Assembly: GCF_036370855.1 (NCBI RefSeq)
Contig: NC_088111.1
Coordinates: 18,325,501 to 18,389,500, forward strand
DNA: 64,000 nucleotides
DNA from: Dromaius novaehollandiae
Taxonomy: Eukaryota > Chordata > Aves > Casuariiformes > Dromaiidae
Direction of reading: 5' to 3'
In this document: positions 25,568-35,900 of the stretch, piece by piece
Numbering within the stretch: position 1 is the first letter of the stretch
Layout of the letters: each line of letters opens with the position of its first letter
Program-made: the position numbers and the translations under genes
Notes under the pieces: model-generated
Told to the model about the DNA's origin: nothing
The model's database searches: none
What the model saw: only the letters and a program-made list of their open reading frames with translations

Positions 25568-28254
25568 AAAGAAGAGAACTGGCATCAAAGTTCCTCCACC
25601 GAGGAGCTGTAGTTATAAAAGTGTATTAGATGTGGCTGTATTTGTAGGCAACAGCGTTACTTCCCTTGCTCGGAAACGGAGCAAGTTTCTATTTCAGTCT
25701 TTGCTGACTCAAGGGTGAGGTGCCCAAGCTGATTCAGCAGCTTGGCAAGTCAGGAGAACTTCTTGTTATGAATGGAACAAGCAGTAAATTTTAAAGTTTG
25801 TCTTCATCTTCCAGAAATGTATATTTGAGTGAAACCACCTCCTGGAGGCAGACATTTTGCCAAAAAAATGGCACTATCTGCATTGCTTTCAGTTTAGGAG
25901 GCCAGTTGAATGAGGCAACCATAAAGCCGGCAAGTAAAATCCTGGTCCTGTAGGAGCCAGTGATTCCCACTCAGGTGGGCAAGGTTTTATCCTCCCTCCT
26001 GAGGCACAAGTTACATAAAAAAATCTTCTATTGCTTTACTTGCTTATTTCATCTCACTTGGGACATAAAATTGTGTCAGTAATATGAACTGAATCCGAAA
26101 ATTCTAATTTGAACCACAATTTCAGAAGGATGAAACTGCAGAATGCAATTAAAAAATTCCCAGCCACCTTGAGAAAATCGGAAGAACACACCACTCACTC
26201 TGCTTCCTTCGCTTCATATGGAAAGGATGCCAAAGGTAATCCTTGGGCTCTTCTTTTACATAAATGTGAAATAAATACCATGAAATACATATAATCATTT
26301 ATCTGAATTTAAAATGCATGGAGGAGTAATGGTCTTCCAAAATATTTTCTAATGTTTACGTGTTAGTTTGAGAACGGAAGTCAGAGGAGTTATTTTCATA
26401 ATGAAAACATGAGTCTTTTACTTGAAGATTATCCGGTTTCAGACCAAAGCTCAGGATGAACGCCAGGCCAGTCGGTAAGCAGGCAGAAGCAGAAGCAGAA
26501 AGTGAGATCCTGCTGCCTATCCAAGTAAAGAAGTAGGGAATGGGGCATCTGCAGCGTCTCCCTTAAATCTTGCTGCCTCTGGATGTATAAACCAGTTTTT
26601 AATGTATTTTCCTCCAATATTTATGCTGTATCCAGAGCCAGACAGGATGAACGCTCTCCATCTGTGACATCTATGCCACTTTTGTCTTTCAGGTTCTAAG
26701 TTTTGCTTTGCCGACATACAATAAAAGCTATAAACTCCCAAATAGCATTCCTCCTCCCCAGCTACACCAAATAACCAGGCATTAAAATATTTCTCTGCTG
26801 TTCTAGCCAGCAGTTCTTGTCTTATATTCTTTAAATGGACTGAGTTCTGCCTCACGAAGGCAGCCTGCGAAGTCTAAAAAAGGATCATGTGGGTTGCCGC
26901 ACTTTAAGAAACCCCCCCACTAAATGGTTTCATGCAGCTCCATCAGAAAACTGGCGAAGGGCAATATTATGAATATCAAACAAAAGCTAATCAGAAGAGC
27001 CGGGAAAGCTGTGCCTCTGAAAAGGCAAGCAAATCCAGTTCTATAGACTAAACATTTAGCAGCAGGATTTAAAATAAATGTGCAAGTGGAATATGCGTTT
27101 GCCTTAGCTAGTGCACGGCAAAGTATTTCCTCTAAGGCAGGCTCTGAGAAAGGAAACCAGTCGCAGTGTGTTTTGGAAGGGCAGCCAGCATTCGCTGCAG
27201 GAGAACTACCAGACACTGAAATTCATACCGGACTCAAAATCAATACTGAGCTTCTAGCTGTGTCAAGATGTGCTAACTTTGGTTGCCAAGAAGAGTCTTC
27301 TTCCGTAAAGGATGCTACAAACTTTATCCACTCAGACGCTGGTTTAGATGGACGCATTAACTGTATTATATTCCATGGCATTGAAGCCCTCCTGGAAACA
27401 AAACAGAAAACAGAGGGGAAAATAACAGGTATGACTTTGAATCACTCGTTGCCCTTTAAGACAAATTTTACCCAAATACTTGAAATTAGTGCAAGCATCA
27501 CTGGCGTTTCTTGATTCCTGCTTATATGCATCTAAGCTGCTGCTGAAATTCAACAGGGAAAAATTTTCATGATAAAAGCAGAGTGAAAAATGACTTAAAA
27601 ACCGATCTTGCAACGCAGGTTTTTGGGGTGCAGCACCAGCTTTTTTGCAGGCAGTACAGAGCTAATAAACACAGGCCCTCAGGTCTCCCCCCCGCATACA
27701 CAGCGTACGTTGCCATTATAAAGAGAATTTGATAACGACCGAAGAAGGTGGGGAATGGCCGGGCTGGTGAGCAGCCACAGCGCGGCACTTTGCGGTAATG
27801 CACTTGTTAGCGGCTCTGCTTTCACGTTATGAGCCCCAGACAGGTTTGGTTTGGGGATGCGGTAGCACTAACTTACTGCCCTGTTTCACCCAGGAGATTG
27901 AAAGGAGGAGCACAGCGGGAGACTGCAGGCGATGAGTCCGCCGGGAGCTCCCTCGGGGAGAAAGGATCCCGAACGGGCTAAAAGCTGGGATCTGAAGCTT
28001 GCCAAATTAGGGTTTGGGCAAGTCAGCTGCCTTCTTCAGCTTCATTTCAGTGTCTTCCAAAGCAGTATGCAGGAAAGAGGAGCCCGCTTCATTATTGGAG
28101 ATCAAAAGCAGTCTCTGGCTCGTAGCTAGACAAAATTTGGAGTCATGTGGGTTACTCCAGCAAAAACTTGTGATGCAGTCAGTAGCTTTGATGTGCTCCT
28201 GTTTCTTCTCATACACAAAGTCCTGCTTTATTGAGCACAGGGGGAACAAGACAC

Positions 28255-28520
28255 ACTTTTGCTTCCCAGCGCTGCCTCTGCTCGTCCTCCCTCTCCCACG
28301 CCCACGTGCCGGCAGCAACTGTAGACATGAACCGCTTCCCTCCCGCGACGGCGTGAACACGCGCACGCGGGGGAGATCTGCACACGCACGCCTGCGCCCG
28401 AGCCACCCCCTCCGGCTCGGTCCTTCACTGCCAAACCCGCACAACCCAGAGCTCGGCGGCGTCCCTTCGGTTTTGTCCCGAAGGAAGGTCTGCTCCGGCA
28501 GCTCCATTTTCGATATTCTT
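28255..28520. other. Small CpG-rich patch upstream of the ADCY9 promoter
   Basis: CpG-dense DNA about 0.9 kb before the main island, with alternating purine-pyrimidine CGCGCACGCG-like sequence near 28,355-28,395. Open frames on both strands are not convincing. Confidence 0.45.
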
Positions 28521-29385
28521 CAAAATCGAACTGAAGCCTACCCAAGCAGGTTTCAGGAACAAAGTCAATGGGCCTCATCTTTTGCTACGCACTAGAAGAC
28601 CCACGTTTTATTTATTCCCTGCCTATGCATTATGCTTGAATTTCAGTACCGCTGACACCTCAAAGTCCAAATCACCCAGCCTCTGCAACAGCATAACTCT
28701 TACAGGCATATATAATAATGTTAAAAAAACAGGTATTCCTATGCCATTTGTCTGCTTTTCCACAAAGACAGGGAAGAAACTAAGTAGTTTCACCTCAGTT
28801 CTACACCTCTGAGTGACAAAGCGTTTTTCCCTCTTCCACCAAATTTCTACGACATCTTTGAAGATGTTGGCCTCTCGCTTAAATAAATTCATCTTCCTCT
28901 CTGAAGTAAAAAATGCCTCTTGAAGCACATATAGATGAATCGATAAAAAGGCTGCAAAGCAGTCTTAGTAAATTCATCGCTTAATCGGGCAGCCCCGGAG
29001 GCCTCCTGCCGTTCCGCACGCTCAGCTAAGGGAGCGTTTCTTCCCCGCGGTGTATGGGTAAGAGCGGCACCGTAAGCAGCATCCCGATAAAATATTGATC
29101 AGCTGAGCTATTAGTTGAAATCAGAGAGACGGTTACGTTATAGCAAAACCAAAGCAATTATTATTATTGATTGGACTTTTTTATTATAGGTTATTTTGGT
29201 CCCTATGGACTTCAGAAAATGCGATTTTTTCCCAAAACTCCCCCCAGCTTTACAGCCCATTATCGCACAGCGACTAAATAACATTACAAAGGAAACGGAG
29301 AAAAAATACAAGCTTCGGTTTTAATCTCCGTGTGGTAATATATTTTTTATTAGCGTTTAAAAAATGAGGGCAGTTTCCTCAGTGG
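28521..29385. other. AT-rich DNA flanking the ADCY9 CpG island
   Basis: This stretch is AT-rich, with ATTATTATTGATTGG near 29,160 (an inverted CCAAT core) and a T/A-rich boundary at about 29,335-29,365. No gene is seen. Confidence 0.5.
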
Positions 29386-29935
29386 TATCCTCTGAAGAAG
29401 ACAAGGGAGTTGGTGTTGGACTAGGAAGGTTCTCCGAAGGGACTGGACGTGGCGAAGGCGGACGGCTGGGAAAGACTCGCCTGGAAGAAGGCAGACGGAT
29501 TCGGGCAGCGAGACGCGCCGGCGGGGCCTGGGCTCGCAAGCGGAGCGGTTGGGGCTGGACACGCGATAGCGCCGGACGTTTTGGGAAGAGGTGCGGAAGC
29601 AGGAGCCGAGCCGTGAGGAGGGGGCGCGGAGCGAGGCTGGAAGTAGCTGCGGGACCGTTGGAGGAGGTCGCCCGGGCGCGACGGCGGGGCGAGCGGCGAG
29701 CTGGAGAGAGGGGGGGAGCGAGCCGCAGAAAGCAGAGCGGGGCAGAAGGAAACCTGGTGAAGGGGGGGAAGATAGGAGCCGCCTGGGAGGAAGAGATAGT
29801 AACGCTGGGGGAGCGGCACGTGAGGGAGCATCGTTATAAACAAGCGAAGGCAGGGAAAGGAGAGGGGGAAGAAAAGCGCCCGACTCTCCAGCGGGCTCGG
29901 GGAGGATGGGGAGAGGTTAAACTGTCTGTCGAGCC
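29386..29935 (+). other. Purine-rich (G/A-skewed) segment at the upstream edge of the ADCY9 CpG island
   Basis: The plus strand is strongly enriched in G and A for about 550 bases, with many GGAGG, GGGGGA and GAAGGCGG blocks. A 199-codon frame from 29,364 is almost all R, G, E, K and A, which reflects the base skew rather than a protein family. G-rich non-template DNA next to a promoter is the usual setting for R-loops. Confidence 0.6.
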
Positions 29936-30290
29936 GCGTTTTGTTCGTGCGTGGCAAACCTAGGCGTTGCCAACCGCGGCACTTCTTTTCTCTCCTTTTC
30001 GGGCAAGCGGGGCTTCACGAGCCGCCGCCGCGCGGCGGGGGGCGGGTGGGCGCAGGCTCCCACGCCGCGACCCACGGGCGCGCGGCGGCGGGAGCTCCGG
30101 TGGGGGGGGGAGAGGGCAACGGCCGCCGCCTCGCGCCGCGCGCGGCCCCAACGGCCCCGACGGCCGCCGCCCCGCCCCGCGCGGCCTCGCGCCGCGCCGG
30201 AGGGAAGGGCGCCCGCCAGGGGCCACCGGCTCCCCCGGCTGGGGGCGGGCTCGCTCCCCGCCCCTCGGTCCCCGCGCTGCCGCGCGCGGC

Positions 30291-30295
30291 ATTGG
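30291..30295 (-). promoter_or_regulatory. Inverted CCAAT box (NF-Y-type)
   Basis: ATTGG on the plus strand, set in GGCATTGGCCGGC, equals CCAAT on the minus strand. It lies about 110 bases before the YY1-like site, a typical spacing from a TATA-less start site. This is a motif match only. Confidence 0.35.
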
Positions 30296-30399
30296 CCGGC
30301 GCGAGCGGGGGGTGGGAGCGGCGGGGGCGGAGGCGCGCTCCCTCCCGGCGCGCTCCCGCGGCGCGCGAGCCCGGGGCTTCCAGTGACAGCCGGCGGCGG

Positions 30400-30406
30400 A
30401 AGATGG
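30400..30406 (+). promoter_or_regulatory. YY1-like AAGATGG motif, possible initiator region
   Basis: GGCGGAAGATGGTGGCGGC contains an ETS-like GGAA overlapping AAGATGG, close to the YY1 consensus AAGATGGCGGC. Such sites often sit just after the start site of CpG-island promoters, so transcription may begin near here. One base departs from the full consensus. Confidence 0.35.
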
Positions 30407-30955
30407 TGGCGGCGGCGGCGGCCCGCGCCCCGGCCCGCCGCGCCTGAGCGAGCGCCCCCGCCCGCCCTCCGCTGCCCTCCCGCTCGCTCACCGCCGCGGC
30501 GCGCAGGCGGGCGGCAGCGGGCGCCGGCCCCGCCAGGGCACGGAGCTCCCCGCGGCGGCGCGGCGCCTCCCCGCCGGCAGGGGCGACTGAGGCAGCGCCG
30601 GGCCCCGCGGCGGGCGAGGAGGGAGCGGGCACCTGGCCGCGGCGCAGCGGAGCGGAGCGGGGGCGGCTGGGGCCGAGCGGGCGCTCGCCGGCTCCGGGGC
30701 CCGCCCGCCCGCCCGCCGCCGCCTCCCCCGGCCGCTGCCCGCGGCGCCGGACGGGGCGCCAGGAAAGCGCGGCGCGGCTGCGGGGCCCAAGGCCCCGCCG
30801 GCGGGGAGCGGCTCGGGGCCGCGCAGGCCGCCGGGGGGCGGCCGCCGCCGCCGGGGCGCGCGGGGCTTGGCGCGGGCCGGGGCCGGCGGGGGAGCGCTGC
30901 CCGCCGGGCGCCCGGGAGGCGCGGCGCTTCCTCCCCGCAGAGAGCCGCAGCCGCC

Positions 30956-31009
30956 ATGGAGGAGCGGAGCCCCCCCGGCGGGGGCCGCCTGTCCCCCCCG
31001 CGGCGCTGA
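30956..31009 (+). other. Upstream ORF 1 (17 codons) with optimal Kozak context
   Basis: The ATG at 30,956 is set in GCCGCCATGG, the ideal vertebrate initiation context, and the frame closes with TGA at 31,007-31,009. The peptide would be MEERSPPGGGRLSPPRR. It ends 278 bases before the ADCY9 start. If this DNA is in the mature leader, ribosomes should initiate here often and reach the main start by reinitiation, which would dampen ADCY9 translation. Confidence 0.45.
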
Positions 31010-31091
31010 GCGGCCGCCGCCCCGGCGGGGCTGCCCGGAGCCGGGCCGCCGGCTAGCAGCGGGCCCTGCGCGCCCCCCGGCCGACGGGACT

Positions 31092-31208
31092 ATGCGCGGC
31101 TGCCCGCGCCGCGGCGCCGCCTCTGCCCTGCCCGGCTCGGAAGGCGCGCGGCGGAGCGCGCCAGGCCTGCCCCGCCGGGCCCCCGCGCCCCCGGCCGGAG
31201 CCCGCTGA
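31092..31208 (+). other. Upstream ORF 2 (38 codons)
   Basis: The ATG at 31,092 has context GGGACTATGC, which lacks G at +4 and has A at -3 in register GACT, so the start is moderate at best. The frame runs to TGA at 31,206-31,208 and does not overlap the ADCY9 start at 31,288. The peptide is rich in R, P, A and G and resembles nothing I know. Confidence 0.35.
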
Positions 31209-31287
31209 GAGCCGCTCCGCCGCGAGGGTCGCTGCCCGCGCCCCAGAGAGCCAACTGCCCACGAGCCCTTGAGGAGGACTTGACAAC

Positions 31288-32983
31288 ATGGCTTCCCCAC
31301 CGCACCAGCAGCTGCTGCATCACCACAGCACCGAGGTGAGCTGCGACTCCAGCGGAGACAGCAACAGCGTGACGGTGAAAATCAACCCCAAGCCGCACCA
31401 GGGCTGCTCCTCGGCCAAGCACTGCAAGTACAGCATCTCGTCCAGCTGCAGCTCGGGGGAGTCGGGTGGCACCCGCCGGGCGGCCGGGGGAGGCGGCGGC
31501 GGCGGCCTCCGCCGGCAGAAGAAGCTGCCGCAGCTCTTCGAGAGGGCCTCCTCCAAATGGTGGAACCCCAAGTTCGACTCCAACAACCTGGAAGAGGCTT
31601 GTATGGAGCGGTGCTTCCCGCAGACCCAGCGCCGGTTTCGCTACGCCCTCTTCTACATCGGCGCGGCCTGTCTGCTCTGGGGTATCTACTTTGGCATACA
31701 CATGAAAGAGAAACTGATTGTTTTCATGGTGCCAGCTCTGTGCTTCCTCTTGGTATGCGTGGTGTTTTTTATGTTCACTTTCACCAAGACTTATGCTCGC
31801 CATTACGTGTGGACTTCGCTGACGCTCACCCTCCTGGTTTTTGCTTTGACTCTCGCTCCGCAGTTCCAGGTTCTGACACCTGTCTCAGGAAGTGGTGACA
31901 TGTCCAACCAGACCCCCCCAGCAGATCCCACAGACACTTGCCTTTCTCAAGTAGGCAGTTTTTCTATGTGTATTGAAGTGCTCTTGTTGCTTTACACAGT
32001 GATGCACTTACCCTTGTATTTAAGCTTGTTTCTGGGACTCTCTTACTCGGTCCTCTTCGAGACCTTTGGGTATCACTTCCGTGATGAAAACTGTTTTACG
32101 CCTCTTGGAGCCAGCGCGGTTTACTGGGAATTGTTGAGCAAAGCCTTCCTTCACATCTGCATCCATGCGATCGGTATTCATCTATTTATCATGTCCGAAG
32201 TCAGATCAAGAAGCACATTCCTCAAAGTGGGGCAGTCAATCATGCATGGAAAAGACCTGGAAGTGGAAAAAGCCCTGAAAGAGAGGATGATTCATTCTGT
32301 TATGCCAAGAATAATAGCTGATGACTTAATGAAGCAGGGAGATGATGAAAGTGAAAACTCTGTCAAACGTCACTCCACCTCAAGCCCCAAAAACAGGAAG
32401 AAGAAGCCCTCCATACAGAAAACCCCCATAATATTCCGTCCTTTTAAAATGCAGCAGATAGAACAAGTGAGCATTTTGTTTGCGGATATTGTTGGCTTCA
32501 CTAAAATGAGTGCCAATAAATCTGCCCATGCTCTGGTGGGACTTCTGAACGACCTGTTTGGCCGTTTTGACCGGCTGTGTGAGGACACTAAATGTGAGAA
32601 GATAAGCACTTTGGGAGACTGTTACTACTGCGTAGCTGGTTGCCCAGAGCCTCGGGCGGATCACGCTTACTGCTGCATTGAGATGGGCTTAGGTATGATT
32701 AAAGCTATTGAGCAATTTTGCCAAGAGAAAAAAGAAATGGTGAACATGAGAGTTGGTGTTCATACCGGGACAGTCCTGTGTGGCATTTTGGGAATGAGGA
32801 GATTCAAGTTCGATGTGTGGTCCAATGATGTCAATTTGGCCAATCTAATGGAACAGCTGGGGGTGGCTGGAAAAGTCCATATTTCAGAAGCTACTGCAAA
32901 ATATTTGGATGACCGTTACGAAATGGAGGATGGAAAGGTGATTGAACGAGTTGGTCAGAGTGTGGTAGCTGATCAGTTAAAAG
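31288..32983 (+). CDS. ADCY9: Adenylate cyclase type 9, first coding exon (residues 1-565 plus first base of 566)
   Basis: Membrane adenylate cyclase converting ATP to cAMP downstream of Gs-coupled receptors; type 9 is the forskolin-insensitive isoform. The N-terminus MASPPHQQLLHHHSTEVSCD is near-identical to mammalian ADCY9, which fixes the start (context ACAACATGG). Residues 1-117 are cytosolic, with poly-Gly at 67-73. Six membrane segments follow at about 118-138, 142-164, 173-190, 226-245, 247-262 and 284-303, with an N-glycosylation sequon NQT at 207-209 in the loop between helices 3 and 4. A helical linker carries KVGQSIMHGKDLEVEKAL. The C1a catalytic domain spans about 385-565. Metal-binding aspartates are D400 (FADIVGFTKM) and D444 (TLGDCYYCVAG). 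The exon ends at AAAG|GTATGT, splitting a Gly codon (phase 1), where the mammalian protein continues GLKTYLI. The C1b, second membrane and C2 domains lie beyond the window. No disruption is seen. Confidence 0.97.
31486..31510 (+). repeat. GGC repeat encoding poly-Gly in the ADCY9 N-terminus, with small inverted repeat
   Basis: Codons 67-73 are seven consecutive Gly codons, five of them GGC. GGAGGC at 31,489-31,494 is the reverse complement of GCCTCC at 31,505-31,510, so a 6-bp stem hairpin is possible. The run appears longer than in human ADCY9 as I recall it. Confidence 0.7.
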
Positions 32984-32989
32984 GTATGT
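32984..32989 (+). other. ADCY9: Splice donor of the first ADCY9 coding exon
   Basis: AAAG|GTATGT is a good match to the vertebrate 5' splice site. Homology to ADCY9 stops exactly here: past it the frame reads a short hydrophobic tail and reaches TAA at 33,025-33,027. Confidence 0.9.
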
Positions 32990-35900
32990 GTTTTTATTTT
33001 GTACTGGTTTCTGTCTTTTTTCTTTAATATATTTTCCCTCGTGCATGTCTTCTGCCTGTTGACTTCTGCAAATTGAGCGTGGCTTGCATTTATCACTATG
33101 TGCTGGTGATCAGAAACTTCGTGGGGATTATAGACTGAAAGCTGCCACGGAGAGATAAGTGTGAAAAATCTTCTCGGGTATTCAGAATATACACCGACTC
33201 CAAAACTCCTTAAAATTCCTTGTGAGAGTATCGCATAGTAGGGAGGAGAAGGTTGATGTGTTTGCTGTCTCCAGAAGAGTTTTGTTTTACTGTAGTGTGT
33301 CATCTTTTAATTCAGTAAGTAAACTTGTTAATTGACTTTATGTGCCATACATAGAGCATATGTGTTTTGCAAAATTATGTATATCTGTGAAAAGTTTTTG
33401 GCACTGAAAGAGTTGGTACTGAGAAGGCTTTTGGGGAAAAATGACAGCTGGATTCACAGAAAGAAATGAGCACTGTGTATTTGGCAGTTTGATAGCAAGT
33501 TGTTACAGTTAGAAGTTAGGCTGGAAAAAGTTACTCAGGTGGTTCACTAAGCTAGCAGATGTTCTTATTCCTGCAGTTTTAACGGTTTGGGGATGCAACT
33601 GCAAATTTGCAATTTGGAAAAGAAAGGATCATTTGAGTCCCTTTATGGCTCGGATAGAGGTCCAATTTTCATTCTTCTGTGGAGTATTCATTTTGAAACG
33701 AAACCCTTGATTGCTTTCCAGTAGAGATAGCAATACTTCAGAAGTACATTCAGGAGGATTGTATGTGTTGAGGGTTTAATTGTCTGTCTCTGTAGACACA
33801 TAAAACTGTGAATGCAGACATCAGAAAAACGGTCTGTTTCTTCAGTGCTGTGCATTTATCTCACAGAGGTTTATTTGTTCTGCAGTGGCTATAGTCCAAA
33901 GTGGGGAACAGACAAATGAAAATCAGAGTGGAGTATGTTACAAACCCTTTTTATGTTACATGAGTTGGTTTATTCATTTGGTTTACATATGTACACATTT
34001 TTGTATAAGAAAGTGTAGAAAACGGAGTGGAAGAAATAGAAGGAGCCATAGGACAGCGTTGTGATGGGGAGGAGAGATTTGTTGCAATAAACGTAAGAAA
34101 CGAGGACAGAGCGGTTGTAGAAAGGTCAGTGAGTAAGGACAGGAGGGGAGAGTGTTGCAAAACAGTGGAAGGGGAGAAGTGGTAATGACAGGCTGCTTGC
34201 CTGTGGCAGGAGCTTATTTTGATATGCAGCTAATACTTTTTTTGGTGAACTGTCTGTCCATGTGCACAAGGCGACAGGGATGAAATGAGAGGCTTAGGGG
34301 GAAGAAAATAACAATAATTACACAGATAGCTGGAAGCCATAGAACTGGAGCAGATGTGTCCCTGGACTTCAGCTTTCTGTTTAACTTTTAAAAATACAAA
34401 TTCAGTTGATTTATTTGAAAATTGCCGATACTGATGTCTTTTAGATGAAGTATGCTTTTAAGAAAAAAAATCAGATGTAAAAACTCCATGTTATTCTGAA
34501 TGGAATCTTGTCTTTTTGGTAAAAATAAGTTGAATATGTTGTAGAGAGATAGTGCTGTGATATTTAAGCTCTCATTGTTCATCTTCCATCTAATGTTATT
34601 GCTAGACGCAGTATGAAGGCCATGTTGTAGCAACAGATTAAAATTAAGTATTTTTGTTAGGTTTATAGCGCTCCTCAGTATCATTAATCACAAAGTGACA
34701 TTAACCTACTTGTGGAGACTGGTGGTACTGCTCTTAACATTTATTATTTATTTATTTTTTTAGATTTTCCAGGAAAGCACAAGAGCATTGTATGGAACAG
34801 CTATTCCCCATCCCAGGAGTGTTTCTCCATGGTTTTTCTCAGAACTCTGTTCTGTCTTACATTTACTGCGAAACGACATAGGTTGCCGCCTTTTCAATGG
34901 GTTGATGACACTTAGGTTCAGATTTTGCAGCTCTGAGTGCCTTTCACAGGTCTTGCTGTAGCCAGGATGCTATAGGTGAACAAACTAAAATGCAATCTAG
35001 ATAAGACCAGAGCGTGCTTTGTTTGTGGATTCACATTGTAATGATTTCTTCTTACCTTGAAATCTAGCTATGAAGGTAATTGGAAAAGCTGGTAAGAATT
35101 ACTTCAACAAGGAATATGGGTTGATTGTTGGGTTTTTTTTCCCACCATCTGTATTTTGTGGTGGAGCTGTAATTAGCTTGCGTTCTCTTACCAGAATGGT
35201 ATATAATTATAGAAATGAAAATCTGTATGTGTGTGTGCTGTTGAACCGAGCAGAACTATGCCACACCTTTATATGCAGGGAGGTCGAATGTGTAGCTGCT
35301 TTCCCTCATGATGGCTCTGCCCAGATCACCTATGATGCACGTGGTGTAACACAGTTACCCATTTCTTCCCATTTCCTCAATACTTTCCTTACACAGACAA
35401 GTTACTGAGCTGATAGGTTTATGGCATCAGGAACAGAACAGTGAAGAGGCCGTGATACAGGCAATATAGCAGCAGTACCACAGGGTAGCAGAGGCTGGAG
35501 TTTAAAACGTGCTGCAGAGTGGGTTTTGTTACGGAGCAGCTCTGAGATTTCACCTCTGAATTGTCCTCTGCCTAGCACCCGCTCGGTTTTGTGCACGGAG
35601 GTGCTGTTAGGAGGCTCTCCTCACCAGGCGACTTGTGCCTCCCTGGGAATTAGCTGGTAGGAGCGATAGAGAAGAGGAAGTTTATTGTAGTTATTTAATT
35701 ATGTGATGCTAGTGGTCTTTTCAAGTATTGAAGTGCTGTCGAGATAACAGCCATGAGCTTTATTTCTCCACCAATACTTTACTTCTCAGCTTCCTTTCAA
35801 CCTTTGGTATCTTAATGATATCCTATTTTTTATGTTGTATGTCTAACGTATTATCTCTTAATTGTCTGAGCTGCCACAGTAGTCATAATTATCTTTCTAA

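Larger units (their letters stand above)
16241..28254. other. AT-rich intergenic DNA, no gene recognised
   Basis: Twelve kilobases without a recognisable gene, RNA gene or intact transposon. The longest frames (for example 144 codons at 27,080-27,514 and 123 at 21,691-22,062) show no known motif. Simple repeats include poly-T runs at 21,357-21,374 and 22,844-22,859 and an AAAAC repeat at 25,540-25,567. Confidence 0.6.
30400..31287 (+). other. ADCY9: Probable ADCY9 5' leader
   Basis: GC-rich sequence between the assumed start region and the ADCY9 start codon. The left edge is a guess based on promoter motifs. A CTCCCCGCAG at 30,931-30,940 could act as a splice acceptor, so a separate upstream non-coding exon is possible. 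Two upstream ORFs lie inside it. Its GC content would give strong secondary structure in the mRNA. Confidence 0.4.
29430..31720 (+). promoter_or_regulatory. ADCY9: CpG-island promoter region of ADCY9
   Basis: This is the longest and densest CpG-rich stretch in the window, covering the upstream region, leader and first part of the ADCY9 coding exon. From about 30,000 to 31,260 almost every base is G or C. No TATA box is obvious. Instead there are GC boxes (for example GGGGGGCGGG near 30,037), an inverted CCAAT core (ATTGG at 30,291-30,295) and a YY1-like AAGATGG at 30,400-30,406. This is the standard layout of a broadly expressed, TATA-less vertebrate promoter. The exact start site is not visible from sequence. 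Confidence 0.85.

Noticed and set aside
27080..27514. 144-codon plus-strand frame in moderately AT-rich DNA
   Set aside because: The protein has a fairly natural composition but no recognised motif and no flanking gene signals; it would need transcript or conservation evidence.
29364..29963. 199-codon plus-strand frame at the island edge
   Set aside because: Its R/G/E-rich composition follows from the purine skew; no family is recognisable and no splice or promoter signal points to it.
29917..31009. Very long open frames on both strands (346 and 352 codons) upstream of ADCY9
   Set aside because: They overlap each other in extremely GC-rich DNA, where stop codons are rare, and encode only A, P, R and G-rich sequence with no domain. 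The plus-strand one begins with GTG rather than ATG.
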